Shown here in pieces: positions 26,133-35,073 of a DNA stretch of 64,000 nt. Origin of the DNA: Chthonomonadales bacterium (GTDB lineage Bacteria > Armatimonadota > Chthonomonadetes > Chthonomonadales > CAJBBX01); assembly GCA_027459625.1 (NCBI GenBank), contig DAIDHP010000005.1, forward strand, positions 62,001 through 126,000. Direction: 5' to 3'. The first letter of the stretch is position 1; each line of letters starts with the position of its first letter. The notes under the pieces were generated by a model. The model did not search any database and had not been told where the DNA came from. It saw only the letters and a list, made by a program, of their open reading frames with translations. Both the position numbers and the translations under genes were made by a program.

Positions 26133-26432
26133 GATTACCTCCTATAATAACAAACCAGAGTGACAATGAATGTCTTTTCAGGTAATGGCAATATTCGCAT
26201 AATTCAACGAACATGCAAACATTGATGTTCGCGTGATTTCAGTTTTATGCACTTACCTTACTTCAATATCGGTTATCTGGATGTAATCTGAATGGCAAGC
26301 GGGTATATCTTAGAGAACTCTTAACCGTGGGGTGCACAATTCCATACGAGTCAAGGAAATCATACATAGGTATGCAGAGGCGATAATCCCATCGCCCCTG
26401 CCTCTCCCCTGTCAGTCGCTCAAATGTCCGAA
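26133..26432. other. Spacer between the two paralogous small genes
   Basis: 300 bp without a gene. A hairpin with GCAG-GGCGAT on one arm and ATCGCC-CTGC on the other (about 26374-26402) lies some 30 bp after the stop codon of the 26433 gene. No T-run follows it on the minus strand, so termination is doubtful. Confidence 0.4.
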
Positions 26433-26654
26433 TTACGCCTTAATGTTGAGAATTCCGCTCCCGTTGGAGCTATTGGGAGAGATACCTTCGCTCGCCAATT
26501 TCTGAATGGCTTGCTGATCCCCCTCCTTGGCCTCGTTTTCCGTAACGCTTAACGGTTCCGTCGCCTCTTCGGCGGCGCTCGAACCTCCCTTGGCTGACGC
26601 CACGGGAATGGATGATGGATTGATCATCGCGGATGAAATGCTCGAAATACTCAT
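26433..26654 (-). CDS. Small protein of unknown function, paralogue of the 25896 gene
   Basis: 73 residues from ATG 26654, with AAGGAG 6 nt upstream; an ATG at 26675 lacks such a site. The sequence has a Ser-rich N-terminus, an Ala/Gly/Ser linker, the core AEEATEPLSVTENEAKEGD and a C-terminal L-N-I-K-A. The core E-P-L-S-V-T-x-x-E-A-x-x-G-D-x-Q-A-x-x-K-L-A is shared with the 25896 product, which marks it as the functional part. Likely cytoplasmic or surface-released without a classical signal. Role unknown. Confidence 0.75.
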   Translation of the reverse strand: MSISSISSAMINPSSIPVASAKGGSSAAEEATEPLSVTENEAKEGDQQAIQKLASEGISPNSSNGSGILNIKA

Positions 26655-27012
26655 TTTTATCTCCTTGGTTTCCATAGTTCCGAACGATACGAAACATACA
26701 TAAGTTTTATCGGTATTTAGTTTTGAAAACTATATCCTTTTTTTACTCCCGATATGATCCTTTTTCACGTGTCGGAGTGAATTCAAGGCTGCAATCCTCA
26801 CGGGGTAAATGTATGAGACTGAAACAAAAGAGATGATATGGAACATCGGCGAAATACGATGCGGTCGCGATCAGCCGTTAGAGATGAATCTGAAACCGGA
26901 GATCACTCCTCTGATAAGAGGCGGTAAAGTATGATTTAGTCGCATGCCCAAGGATTGACGCGCGAGGGGTCGGCACATCAGCGGATGGTGGCTTGAGCAT
27001 GGGCGGGGTGTG
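26655..27012. other. Gene-free spacer
   Basis: 358 bp between the small paralogue and the 3' end of the GH95-like gene. No coding character, promoter or convincing repeat was seen. Confidence 0.3.
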
Positions 27013-29826
27013 TCATGCAGGAATGAGTTTGACACTCTCCCCTTTTCTAGTTTTGAACGTGAAACGATCCCCTTGGCGTCTCTCCGCCTTATTGCCGCCA
27101 TGCAAGACGCGCACCGCCTTGCCCGCCCATGGATTTTGCATGGTGCAATCCTCGCCTTTTTCACTGAAGAGCTCCAAGTTAGTCACCATACCGTTTTTCA
27201 ATTCCGCTGATACGAGGAAAGCCCCATAGGCGCGAAGATTTCCAAACTTCGCGTCAAGCTTTTCAGGCCAGACGGGAAACAGACGCAACACCCCATCGTA
27301 ACTCTGCAGCAGCATCTCGTTCAGTGCGAGGAATCCCCCGCAGGTTTCTATTCCCCCTCCTCCGTAAAAAAGAATGAGGTTCGGATAGGCGTGGGTCGCG
27401 CATTGATCCTTCAAATGTTGCAAAATCGTTGTTGGGTCATATCCCACTCTCACGGCGGCGGTGTAGAAGGAGGAAAAAGCGTTTCCGTCAACCCAGCGAG
27501 CCATCTCCTCCACCATGTTTCGGCTGATATGGAGCAACTTGGGGTCGCTATCCAGACCTATCGCTCCCGCAGGGAAGATATGCTGCACGCCCAGATCGTT
27601 TCCATCGTTCCAAGCCATCCCTTTTTCGGTGTAACGGAATACCGTCTTGCCGTTTCTTTCCTGCAATGGATAATCGGAGAGATTGGCGAGGATATGGCGC
27701 CATTTATCTCTTTTATCCGCATCCACATTTAAAGCCGAGCTGAATCGCAACATAGCCTTGAATAACGTGTGGATAAGCCCTAAAGAGAGAACTCCGTTCA
27801 TGTCGGGTCCGGACCCTTCGTGAATGGAGTCGTCGTAATCCACATAGCGTCCGTTTTCATATCGAAGGTAGTTCTCCCAGAATGTCGCCACCTCTCTGAG
27901 AAAAGGATAGCCGATGGTTTTAAGCCATTTGATATCTTGAGTGTAATCGTAATGGGTGATGTAATCCAGAGCCGCATATGCCGCATCTGATCGTTGTCCC
28001 CAGTCCTGCCAGCCCTCCGTCATGAGTTCCCAGGGACCTATATGCGTGGGGTAGTGAACGCCTTTCCATCCATGCGTTTTCGCCATCTCTCGACCCATGG
28101 GCATGAACGAGTTAATGGCTGCGTAATAAGGATCTGCAAGATCGGCGTGGTTTGAGGAATAGACAATATAGTAAGGCGCCTCGAAGTTGTAGTTGAGGGT
28201 GTAATCCCCGTGCCAGGCTGGGGTGTCCGTGGTTAACCAGTTGCCCCATAGCCCCGGAGCGATCTTACCGGGGCGGCTGCAGCAACCGAGAATATAGAGA
28301 GCTCCGTACCAATGCTTCTCAATCAGCTTATCCGGTATCTCTATAAATGATTTGCTCCAGAATTTCCCCCACCACTTCAGATGAGTTTGATACAGATGCG
28401 TGATCTCTCCAAGCGTGATGGACTCCGCTCTCTTTCTCGCCGCCGCTTGGTGATCCTTGGCGTTCAGATCGCTCAAAATGGATGTAACCAAGTATGCGGG
28501 GCGTCCGCCTGACAATTCGAATTGGAGCGATTGTCCGTCTCGCACAACGGAGCGTGCGCCTATTACGCACGTCGCCACGGTTACGGAGCGTCCACTTGAG
28601 GAACGATGCGCATTCGCCCTCTCGGAGAAGGTGATCAGCGCCGATTTGGCGTCGCACTCCCAATTGGTCACTCGATTATTGTTTGAAGCCACCTCCACAC
28701 CGTCAACATATATGGCGATTTGAGCTCCGTTGTAGGTTCCGGTTACTAGCCGCCATCGATTCATATCAATTCTGAACGTGGTTTGAACGTATTGATCTCC
28801 CACCGCCATGCGAATATATCCGTCTGATAAGCCCAGACTGTAAGCCTTGCTCCACTCCCCTTTGCTAACGATATAATTGGCTTCGTTTGAGAATCCCGAT
28901 GTGTAAACCCAGGCGGAGATAGTTAATTCGTTCGCGAGATGCAACGGACCCAAATCGACGAAAGCCCCTTTGCCGTCGAAGCGTATCGTCTCCCCCGTTT
29001 TCCCCTGAACAGGCGAGCCATCGGTCACTCGTGCATTTGAGTGGGCGTTTTCAGGCCAGCTTAGCTCCAATCCTCTCGTCGGAGGAGAACCCGAGGCCAG
29101 CTTCCGGATCTCTTGCAGTGTCAAGGCTCTGTTGTAAATCCGCACGTCATCCAAGATGCCATCAAAATACCATCGCCCGCCGTTAAACTGCTCGCGTCCG
29201 ATATCGACATGATTATCGTTCTCTCGGATCGATTGTCGTATATCGTAATTGATGTCCGCAAAGCACGAATTGGCTCCATGAGTGGTGATCTCTGTCACCA
29301 TCAGGTTTTCGGTGTCCGCTATCCAAGTTCGCATTGCCACACTTATATCGTTTGTCGCGAAAACGCCTCTGACCTCCCCGTGAGCGATATCCTGCTCCTG
29401 ATGGTAACTTGCGCCGTTGAGGAGAGGAAAGGCGATTTGCAAGGCGCCCACCGTGATCACCTCGGGATCAACGGTTTGCCAAAAATCGTTCTTGCCGATA
29501 TGAAACGATTGGTTTTCTGGCGGACCTGAGAGAGTGACACCCACATCTCCGTTTCCCAATAACGGACCGTCAGGCATCAAATTCGTTGGTGTGTTGTGGG
29601 GAGGCTGGGTGAAAACGGCCGTATGCTTTGAGACGATATTCAAGGACGAAACTTCTGTGGTTTGCATGCGTATGATGGAAGCCTCTCCTAGTGATTGATT
29701 AGTGAGGATCGGTTCCAAGGCGAGCCCTGTCACCAAAACAGTTTTCATGAATTGGCGTCGACTTATCGGATCCATTTTGTGCGCGATTTGGATATGACGC
29801 CGATTCACATTGGTGACACGTCTCAT
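27013..29826 (-). CDS. Tat-exported GH95-like glycosidase with an inserted LamG domain
   Basis: 937 residues. The Tat signal is SRRQFMKTVLVTGLAL. The N-terminal beta-sandwich has PLLGNGDVGVTLSG and is interrupted by a LamG (concanavalin-like) domain. The C-terminal (alpha/alpha)6 barrel has GDYTLNYNFEAPYY and GPWELMTEGWQDWGQRSDAAYAA-like blocks; a Gly/Glu-rich GGGGIETCGGF follows. This resembles clan GH-L enzymes, especially GH95 alpha-L-fucosidases/galactosidases. The LamG part is out of order: its C-terminal strands (IGREQFNGG, FDGILDDVRIYNRAL) come before its N-terminal strands (GKGAFVDLG, LTISAWVYTSG). Start is uncertain: ATG 29826 is taken, ATG 29775 is possible. It lies 58 bp after the GH31 gene, probably in one operon. 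Confidence 0.72.
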   Translation of the reverse strand: MRRVTNVNRRHIQIAHKMDPISRRQFMKTVLVTGLALEPILTNQSLGEASIIRMQTTEVSSLNIVSKHTAVFTQPPHNTPTNLMPDGPLLGNGDVGVTLSGPPENQSFHIGKNDFWQTVDPEVITVGALQIAFPLLNGASYHQEQDIAHGEVRGVFATNDISVAMRTWIADTENLMVTEITTHGANSCFADINYDIRQSIRENDNHVDIGREQFNGGRWYFDGILDDVRIYNRALTLQEIRKLASGSPPTRGLELSWPENAHSNARVTDGSPVQGKTGETIRFDGKGAFVDLGPLHLANELTISAWVYTSGFSNEANYIVSKGEWSKAYSLGLSDGYIRMAVGDQYVQTTFRIDMNRWRLVTGTYNGAQIAIYVDGVEVASNNNRVTNWECDAKSALITFSERANAHRSSSGRSVTVATCVIGARSVVRDGQSLQFELSGGRPAYLVTSILSDLNAKDHQAAARKRAESITLGEITHLYQTHLKWWGKFWSKSFIEIPDKLIEKHWYGALYILGCCSRPGKIAPGLWGNWLTTDTPAWHGDYTLNYNFEAPYYIVYSSNHADLADPYYAAINSFMPMGREMAKTHGWKGVHYPTHIGPWELMTEGWQDWGQRSDAAYAALDYITHYDYTQDIKWLKTIGYPFLREVATFWENYLRYENGRYVDYDDSIHEGSGPDMNGVLSLGLIHTLFKAMLRFSSALNVDADKRDKWRHILANLSDYPLQERNGKTVFRYTEKGMAWNDGNDLGVQHIFPAGAIGLDSDPKLLHISRNMVEEMARWVDGNAFSSFYTAAVRVGYDPTTILQHLKDQCATHAYPNLILFYGGGGIETCGGFLALNEMLLQSYDGVLRLFPVWPEKLDAKFGNLRAYGAFLVSAELKNGMVTNLELFSEKGEDCTMQNPWAGKAVRVLHGGNKAERRQGDRFTFKTRKGESVKLIPA

Positions 29827-29863
29827 ATTCTCTTTCATCCAGTAATAATATAAAAGCGGTACG

Positions 29864-29885
29864 GGGGCGTGGCATGCCACGCCCC
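29864..29885. repeat. 22-bp perfect palindrome between two glycosidase genes
   Basis: Each half is GGGGCGTGGCA or its complement. It ends at the stop codon (TAG, 29887-29885) of the GH31 gene and lies 38 bp before the next start. It looks like a REP-type palindrome or mRNA-stabilising hairpin; no T-run follows. Confidence 0.7.
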
Positions 29886-32671
29886 TACGGTTGTCGTATC
29901 TCCACCCTCTCACCATGATACTCCATTACCTTATCCGCAGGTTCCGTAAAATCGTTGCCGGCGCCGTGATTCGGGCGCACCCAAACGATGCGGAAGGTGC
30001 GTTTTTCCAGCATGTCCGGGAAGCTGCCTTTTCGAGCGTCAAGCACCAAAACCCTCTCCTTGTCGTTCCAACGGATGGGAATGGTGGCGTACGCCCCATG
30101 CTCATAGTTGTAGTTGTCGTTTTCGTCCTCGTAAAGGGTGAACGCCCCATCTGCTCCCGGATAGATGCGCAGTTCGATCGGATCGCAGGGGGTTTCGGTG
30201 GAGTATTGGTCAATTGGCCCCAAGGGCAGGATCGAGCCGGTGCGAACATAGATGGGCAGCGTGTCCAACGGCGCGTCGACTTGAATGGAGTGTCCCCCTT
30301 GATGACGCTTGCCCGTCCAAAAGTCAAACCATGCGGATCCCTTGGGCGCATAAACGGACCTGGAAACGGCACCCGCCTTGATGACAGGGTTGATCATGAG
30401 CGCGGGTCCGAAGAGGTACTGATCCGCGATATCGTGCGCTTTCGCATCATTCGGGAAATCCATCACCAATCCCCGCATCATGCTGTACCCATCGTTCGTC
30501 ACCATCCACGAAACGGAATAGATATAGGGAAGGAGGCGATACCGAAGTCGGTCATACTTGATCAGGATCTTTTCCGCATCCGGTCCGAATCGCCACATCT
30601 CCTTCGGGTAGTTCGTGCCGTGAACGCGGAACATGGGGCAGAAGGATCCGAACTGGAACCATCGCACAAACAGCTCCCGGTAAGCGGGATCCTGAGGGTT
30701 GCCGCTGAAGAACCCGCCGATGTCCGTGTTCCAATAGGGGATGCCGCTGAGGCTGAAATTAAGCCCCGCCGGAATCTGTTTGGCGAAGACATCCCAGGTG
30801 CCAGTGATGTCCCCCGACCAAGTCACGGCGGAATTGCGCTGCTGTCCGGTGTATGCGGAGCGCGTGAGGATGAAAACCCTCTTTTTGGAGGTGACGGATC
30901 GCTGACCCTGGTAGACGGCGGTGGTGGTCATCAGGGGATAGGCGTTGTAGACGAACTCCCCGTATCCCGCATAGGTCTTGATATTGCGAAACTCGCCCCA
31001 AACTCCTCCAAGTTCCGGTTCCGTGGCGTCCAGCCACCATCCATCCACGCCTCGAGAGAACAACTCCTTGTTCATCTGCTGCCAGTAGAGGCGCCTCCCC
31101 AGCGGGTTGAAGGCGTCGTAATACCGGTCCCCCCCGGTGACAGGGTAAAGCACGCCTGCTTCGTCCAGTTGACGGTAGTTGGAGCTTCCCTCCTGGAATT
31201 TCGCCCACACGGAAATCATGAAGTGCATATGCTCGTCGTGAAGCTGCCGTATCATCTGTGTGGGATGGGGGTAGCGCTTTGGATCGAATTTATGCGATCC
31301 CCAAGGATACGGCGACCAGTAAAACCAGTCCTGGATGATGGCGTCGATGGGGATGCGCAGGGATCGGTACTCGCCAGCAACGCCAAGTATCTCCTCCTGG
31401 CTGTTGTAATGCTCCTTGCATTGCCAGAAGCCCCACGCCCATTTCGGGAACATGGGCGCCTCGCCGGTGAGCCACCGGTACTCCGCGATCGCGGTGTCGA
31501 GTTCCGGACCGTAGATGAAATAGTAATCGATTCCCTCGCCCACTTCGGATTTCCATGAGAGAATGTGTTGTTTGGAGGGCGGGATCCATAGCAACTGAGC
31601 CACGGCGAACCCCCCGGCTTGGAAATACTCCACTTTAATCGGATATCGACGGTTGGCTTCGAGCTTAATGCGGGCGGTGTTCACGGCGGCGGGGTGTACC
31701 GACCAGTTATCCACAAGAAGCTTGTTATCCACCCAAAGGCGCATTCCATCATCGCAAGTCGTCTGAAAACCGTATTCCCCCGCCTCACCCGTCAATATCT
31801 CTCCGGTCCAGCGCACGCTGAAGTTATCCGGACCCATGCCTTGGGCGGGAGACCCGTTCCAGTTGAAGTCGATGCCGGGATCCGTGCGGGTGGTCTGGAG
31901 GTGATCGAAGTTCTGTCCCGTGTAATACTCCCCCGTCAATCCACCCGGTTGATTTTCCGCATTGAACAGATGGGAGGGCGGGATGGTTTGAATGGCGCTA
32001 TCCACATTCACGTCCGTGATCGCGGGATTGTCCCAGAGGATGCCGTACCCCATGCTGGACATCATCACCGGGACGGCGACGTGCATGTTTTGCTGCTGGA
32101 GGTGGACGGTGGCCCCTCGATAGTTCATCAAGCCCTGCTGATGCTGTCCCAACCCGTAGATCGCCTCGCCATCCTGAAGCTGGAATTTCTGGGATACCTT
32201 ATAGGTCTTTTCCCCTTTGAACGCGGTCGGGGTGCAGCTTCTTCCGCCAGAAGGCAATTCCTTCAGGATCGGTTTGCCATGGCGATCGAAAAAGAATACC
32301 GCCCCGGTTGCGCGGTTTACATGAGCCTGAATGACGCCCGTGGAGATGATAAGCGCATCCTTGGTATCTTTATATTTCCAATCGAGAGGTTTGGGATCGC
32401 GAATGACCGAGGGAACCTTCTGGGCTGGGAAGGAGGATAACGGGGTGAATGTGACTCGGATGATTCGATCCGTGTAGACCCTCACGCGCATCCAGCCGGA
32501 ATCGGTTCTCATGCGAACCTCGTGCGGATGATGGGAGATATCCGAAACGGGGCCGTTCCCCGTATCGGTTAGCTCCGCGGAAAGCGAGTCGCCCGTTGAT
32601 AAAGCGGATAGGAGCCCAAACGCCCCGGTGGTGAGTAGAAATTGTCGCCGGTTAAACCTTGTATCGCTCAT
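29885..32671 (-). CDS. Tat-exported GH31 glycosidase with PA14 domain (alpha-xylosidase-like)
   Basis: 928 residues. The Tat signal has NRRQFLLTTGAFGLLSAL. The N-terminal GH31 beta-sandwich carries an inserted PA14 domain (about residues 240-370: GGLTGEYYTGQNFDHL, then FQTTCDDGMRLWVDNKLLVD and YPIKVEYFQ). The barrel has the nucleophile motif GWWLDATEPE and the acid/base region TWSGDITGTW; the C-terminal part has beta-domains with RTGSILPLGP. Several GH31 alpha-xylosidases acting on xyloglucan carry PA14 at this position, which suggests that activity, but substrate is inference. ATG 32671 is chosen because AAGGA lies 8 nt upstream and the Tat motif then starts at residue 8. First gene of a two-gene operon with the GH95-like enzyme. 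Confidence 0.88.
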   Translation of the reverse strand: MSDTRFNRRQFLLTTGAFGLLSALSTGDSLSAELTDTGNGPVSDISHHPHEVRMRTDSGWMRVRVYTDRIIRVTFTPLSSFPAQKVPSVIRDPKPLDWKYKDTKDALIISTGVIQAHVNRATGAVFFFDRHGKPILKELPSGGRSCTPTAFKGEKTYKVSQKFQLQDGEAIYGLGQHQQGLMNYRGATVHLQQQNMHVAVPVMMSSMGYGILWDNPAITDVNVDSAIQTIPPSHLFNAENQPGGLTGEYYTGQNFDHLQTTRTDPGIDFNWNGSPAQGMGPDNFSVRWTGEILTGEAGEYGFQTTCDDGMRLWVDNKLLVDNWSVHPAAVNTARIKLEANRRYPIKVEYFQAGGFAVAQLLWIPPSKQHILSWKSEVGEGIDYYFIYGPELDTAIAEYRWLTGEAPMFPKWAWGFWQCKEHYNSQEEILGVAGEYRSLRIPIDAIIQDWFYWSPYPWGSHKFDPKRYPHPTQMIRQLHDEHMHFMISVWAKFQEGSSNYRQLDEAGVLYPVTGGDRYYDAFNPLGRRLYWQQMNKELFSRGVDGWWLDATEPELGGVWGEFRNIKTYAGYGEFVYNAYPLMTTTAVYQGQRSVTSKKRVFILTRSAYTGQQRNSAVTWSGDITGTWDVFAKQIPAGLNFSLSGIPYWNTDIGGFFSGNPQDPAYRELFVRWFQFGSFCPMFRVHGTNYPKEMWRFGPDAEKILIKYDRLRYRLLPYIYSVSWMVTNDGYSMMRGLVMDFPNDAKAHDIADQYLFGPALMINPVIKAGAVSRSVYAPKGSAWFDFWTGKRHQGGHSIQVDAPLDTLPIYVRTGSILPLGPIDQYSTETPCDPIELRIYPGADGAFTLYEDENDNYNYEHGAYATIPIRWNDKERVLVLDARKGSFPDMLEKRTFRIVWVRPNHGAGNDFTEPADKVMEYHGERVEIRQP

Positions 32672-33306
32672 GATGCGAATCCTTGTCGCGGATGAATCGC
32701 CAAGACGGTGCAACGCCGACTTCGACGTTTGAAAGTGTATTGCGGGTCTGAATAAATGATAATAACAATGATTGCGGTGGAAGCGAGTTACATGGTGAAA
32801 GAATAGCACAAAACAGGCGAATATTGGAACGCGGCGGATGGGGCCGTGATGTGGCAAGGGGTCGGTAACGCGAGGATAGAATAGCCATCATTGTTTGATT
32901 ACTGCATACGAGGAATGAAGGAATATGTTTTATTAAGAAAAATAATAAAATCTATATTTTGGTGTGGATTATCCTTTTATTTATTAAACACATACTTAAA
33001 AACGAAGTAAGATTATTAAGTATGTCTATATTTTTAAATATTATGGATCCTCGCTGTTTAGTGTGGGTATACGACAGGCGGGTATCTCTGCATTGAACTC
33101 AATCCATCCCGAAAAACGATGTCCAATGGAGTTTGCCGATACGCTTGCAAAACCCGAAGGAGGATGTGTTGCGGGCGAACCGAGCTATAAATATTCAACC
33201 CCTTTAGGGGTTGGGGGATGGCTTTCAATCCATTTGGGATATCGTACCTCGGGATTCATCCCGATGGGAATACGGAGCGGAACCATGATAAACGCCGTCT
33301 TATTCC
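32672..33306. other. Long spacer with several palindromes
   Basis: 635 bp. The left part holds the GH31 leader; 32930-33040 is very AT-rich. Two short hairpins follow: CAACCCC/GGGGTTG around TTTA (33196-33213) and CGGGAT/ATCCCG around TC (about 33249-33262). No intact gene was seen. The palindromes sit just before a truncated membrane-protein gene, so this may be a site of past insertion or deletion. Confidence 0.4.
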
Positions 33307-33648
33307 ATGTCGGCGCCTTGGATTGTCCTCGCCAATTTTTTCAACTCCCCATTGGTGGTTCATGGACCGGATCACTCCATGATTGATCTGGCGTTCACCC
33401 TGCTTTCCGTTGTATTGGTCATATATTCCTGGGGAATAATGCGTGGGAGTTATGTGATCTATTCCGCATTGACTCTGCTGGTGATCATCTCCTCGGGACT
33501 GCTGGTCTCCATGATGCGTTACGATTTGGATATCTTTCCGTTTTTTCTCTCCCTTGCGCTGATGACTCGGCGCGGACGCCTGCGGGAATCGATAACTCCC
33601 CTGTTCGCATGTCTCTCCGGGTTTTTCATGGCTCTTTTCGCTTTGTGA
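33307..33648 (+). pseudogene. C-terminal remnant of a PIG-V/GPI18-like membrane mannosyltransferase
   Basis: 113 codons with three or four hydrophobic helices. The stretch D-L-A-F-T-L-L, then S-Y-V-I-Y-S-A-L-T-L-L, S-S-G-L-L-V-S-M-M-R-Y and F-P-F-F-L-S-L-A resembles the last third of PIG-V-type glycosyltransferases, which usually have 400 or more residues. No Shine-Dalgarno precedes the ATG, and no matching upstream frame supplies the missing N-terminus. It is best read as a truncated relic. A genuine small membrane protein is the alternative. The resemblance is by eye. Confidence 0.4.
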
Positions 33649-33674
33649 CGCTGGGTGGCATAATGATTACTTGA

Positions 33675-33750
33675 GGTGATTGCGAAGTTCAATAAATCGA
33701 ACCGAGTTCGTCTATTATTGGATACTCCGGCGATCCGAATTTTGGACTCG
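33675..33750. repeat. Dispersed inverted-repeat element, degenerate copy
   Basis: Begins GGTGATTGCGAAGTTCAA and has CCGAATTTTGGACTCG near its right end, about 76 bp in all. It is more diverged than the copies at 24756, 38186 and 39351. It lies just upstream of the sigma factor promoter. Confidence 0.45.
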
Positions 33751-33797
33751 TTGAACTTTGGATTACTTGTATGACACGCCTTAATATTAAAAAACGC

Positions 33798-33825
33798 TTG
33801 ACAAATACATGAATTTTGATATAAT
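33798..33825 (+). promoter_or_regulatory. Sigma-70 promoter of the sigma factor gene
   Basis: TTGACA (33798-33803) and TATAAT (33820-33825) are perfect boxes with 16-bp spacing, 50 bp before the ATG at 33876. Confidence 0.75.
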
Positions 33826-33875
33826 TGCTTTGCGTTTCGTTGCGTGATTGTACCATCTCTGGAAGGAGGCGCTGT

Positions 33876-34484
33876 ATGACCCGCTACAATCCCGAATACG
33901 AGGAAAATACTCCGCGCTCAGATCAAACAGAAAGAGAGAGACAATGCGTCAGCCTTTCCGAAGCTGTGTGCGAGGTTTGCCTGACGCACGCAATACGGAA
34001 ATGGACGTACCTGTTACACATCTCGTCGGAGGACGCCAAGGATTGCGCCCAGGAGTTTCTCATAAAGGCTTTTTGCAAGAGCGTTGAGATACACAAGAGG
34101 AGGGAAAACAGGACATGCAACCAAAGATATATCCACGAATGCGCGAAAAACCATGCGATCGATTATAGCGACAAGCTTCATCAACGCAACGATTCCGAGG
34201 TTCATTTCACTTCGCGGGAATGGGAGGAGTTGCGGCATGGCTCGTATCCCATCGATCCGGTGCAGGAACTGTTACGCGATGAGTTTTGGGAAAGGATGGA
34301 CGGCTTAGCGGCGTACCTCACCCCGAGCCAGCATGACCTATATTGGCGATATTACCGAAACGGGGAATCGACAACGGATATCGCTTTCTCCATGAAGCAA
34401 TCCGAGCAGTCCGTAAGGCAGGGGCTCTATCGAATTCGGCGCCGTTTTAATCGGATTGCCTCGTATCGGCGAAATTTGAAGTGA
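33876..34484 (+). CDS. RNA polymerase sigma factor, sigma-70/ECF type
   Basis: 202 residues with two sigma regions. Region 2 is at about residues 35-110 (SSEDAKDCAQEFLIKAFCKS, then CNQRYIHECAKNHAIDY). Region 4 is a helix-turn-helix at about 150-195 (LTPSQHDLYWRYYRNGESTT, then SEQSVRQGLYRIRRRFNRI). Region 3 is absent, as in ECF factors. No anti-sigma factor gene follows; downstream is a tRNA gene. The strong house-keeping promoter and AAGGAGG 6 nt before ATG 33876 argue for real expression. Regulon unknown. Confidence 0.82.
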   Translation: MTRYNPEYEENTPRSDQTERERQCVSLSEAVCEVCLTHAIRKWTYLLHISSEDAKDCAQEFLIKAFCKSVEIHKRRENRTCNQRYIHECAKNHAIDYSDKLHQRNDSEVHFTSREWEELRHGSYPIDPVQELLRDEFWERMDGLAAYLTPSQHDLYWRYYRNGESTTDIAFSMKQSEQSVRQGLYRIRRRFNRIASYRRNLK

Positions 34485-34590
34485 GTGCGAGGCAAGTAAC
34501 CCCTATATTTTCCGGAGCAGGATTTGAGAGCGAACCCATGGGCGGGTGACCACACGTTTCCATGTGTATGGGTAACACCGTGAAAAATGT

Positions 34591-34620
34591 TTGACATCCC
34601 CTTCCATCATGCTCTATAAT
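34591..34620 (+). promoter_or_regulatory. Promoter of tRNA-Leu
   Basis: TTGACA (34591-34596) and TATAAT (34615-34620) with 18-bp spacing, 10 bp before the tRNA. Confidence 0.8.
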
Positions 34621-34630
34621 ATACATCTAT

Positions 34631-34713
34631 GCCGGAGTGGTGGAATGGCAGACACGGGTGACTCAAAATCACTTGCGGGCAACCGCGTGGGGGTTCGACT
34701 CCCTTCTCCGGCA
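34631..34713 (+). tRNA. tRNA-Leu (anticodon CAA)
   Basis: 83 nt. The acceptor stem GCCGGAG/CTCCGGC is perfect with discriminator A. The anticodon loop CTCAAAA gives anticodon CAA. A variable arm with GCGG/CCGC is long, as in class II tRNAs, and the T-loop reads GGTTCGACTCC. The 3' CCA is not encoded (TCCA follows the discriminator). Confidence 0.95.
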
Positions 34714-34725
34714 TCCAACATTTCC

Positions 34726-34986
34726 TTAAATCCCCGTCCTGTTTCTTGCGGATACGATTCCTCCCGCGATAATGCATAAAACACCCATGCCGGCGAAGCA
34801 ATACGCTGTAATGGGGGTGTAGAAGCGGAAAAGAAGCGCGGACGCAGCCCAGCAGAGGCTGGAGACGCCGAGAGCGACGCGAGCCGACCGACGGTTATCA
34901 GACTTCCTGATCGCCTTGCCGAAATGCAGCAGGCTAGTGAGTGCGAACAATACAGCCATCCCGATCCAAAGAGCGGGCTCGGACAT
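34726..34986 (-). CDS. Small integral membrane protein
   Basis: 86 residues with three hydrophobic helices (about residues 3-22, 40-56 and 58-80). No family recognised. ATG 34986 is chosen because GGAGGAGG ends 5 nt upstream; an ATG at 35010 lacks a site. It lies between the tRNA and the TIM-barrel glycosidase gene on the same strand as the latter, 87 bp after it. Confidence 0.65.
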   Translation of the reverse strand: MSEPALWIGMAVLFALTSLLHFGKAIRKSDNRRSARVALGVSSLCWAASALLFRFYTPITAYCFAGMGVLCIIAGGIVSARNRTGI

Positions 34987-35073
34987 GCAAACCTCCTCCA
35001 ATTTTTTCATTTCCGCGGAACGGAGGTCATACCATGCATTTGAAGCCTCGCTCCCGCCAAATACGGAAATAGT

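Noticed and set aside
29891-31558. Plus-strand open frame of 555 codons
   Set aside because: It lies wholly antisense to the GH31 gene, has no family motif and no Shine-Dalgarno, and its composition is that of a reverse-frame shadow.
33063-33386. Plus-strand frame of 107 codons upstream of the mannosyltransferase remnant
   Set aside because: Contains the palindromes, lacks a ribosome binding site and shows no family pattern.
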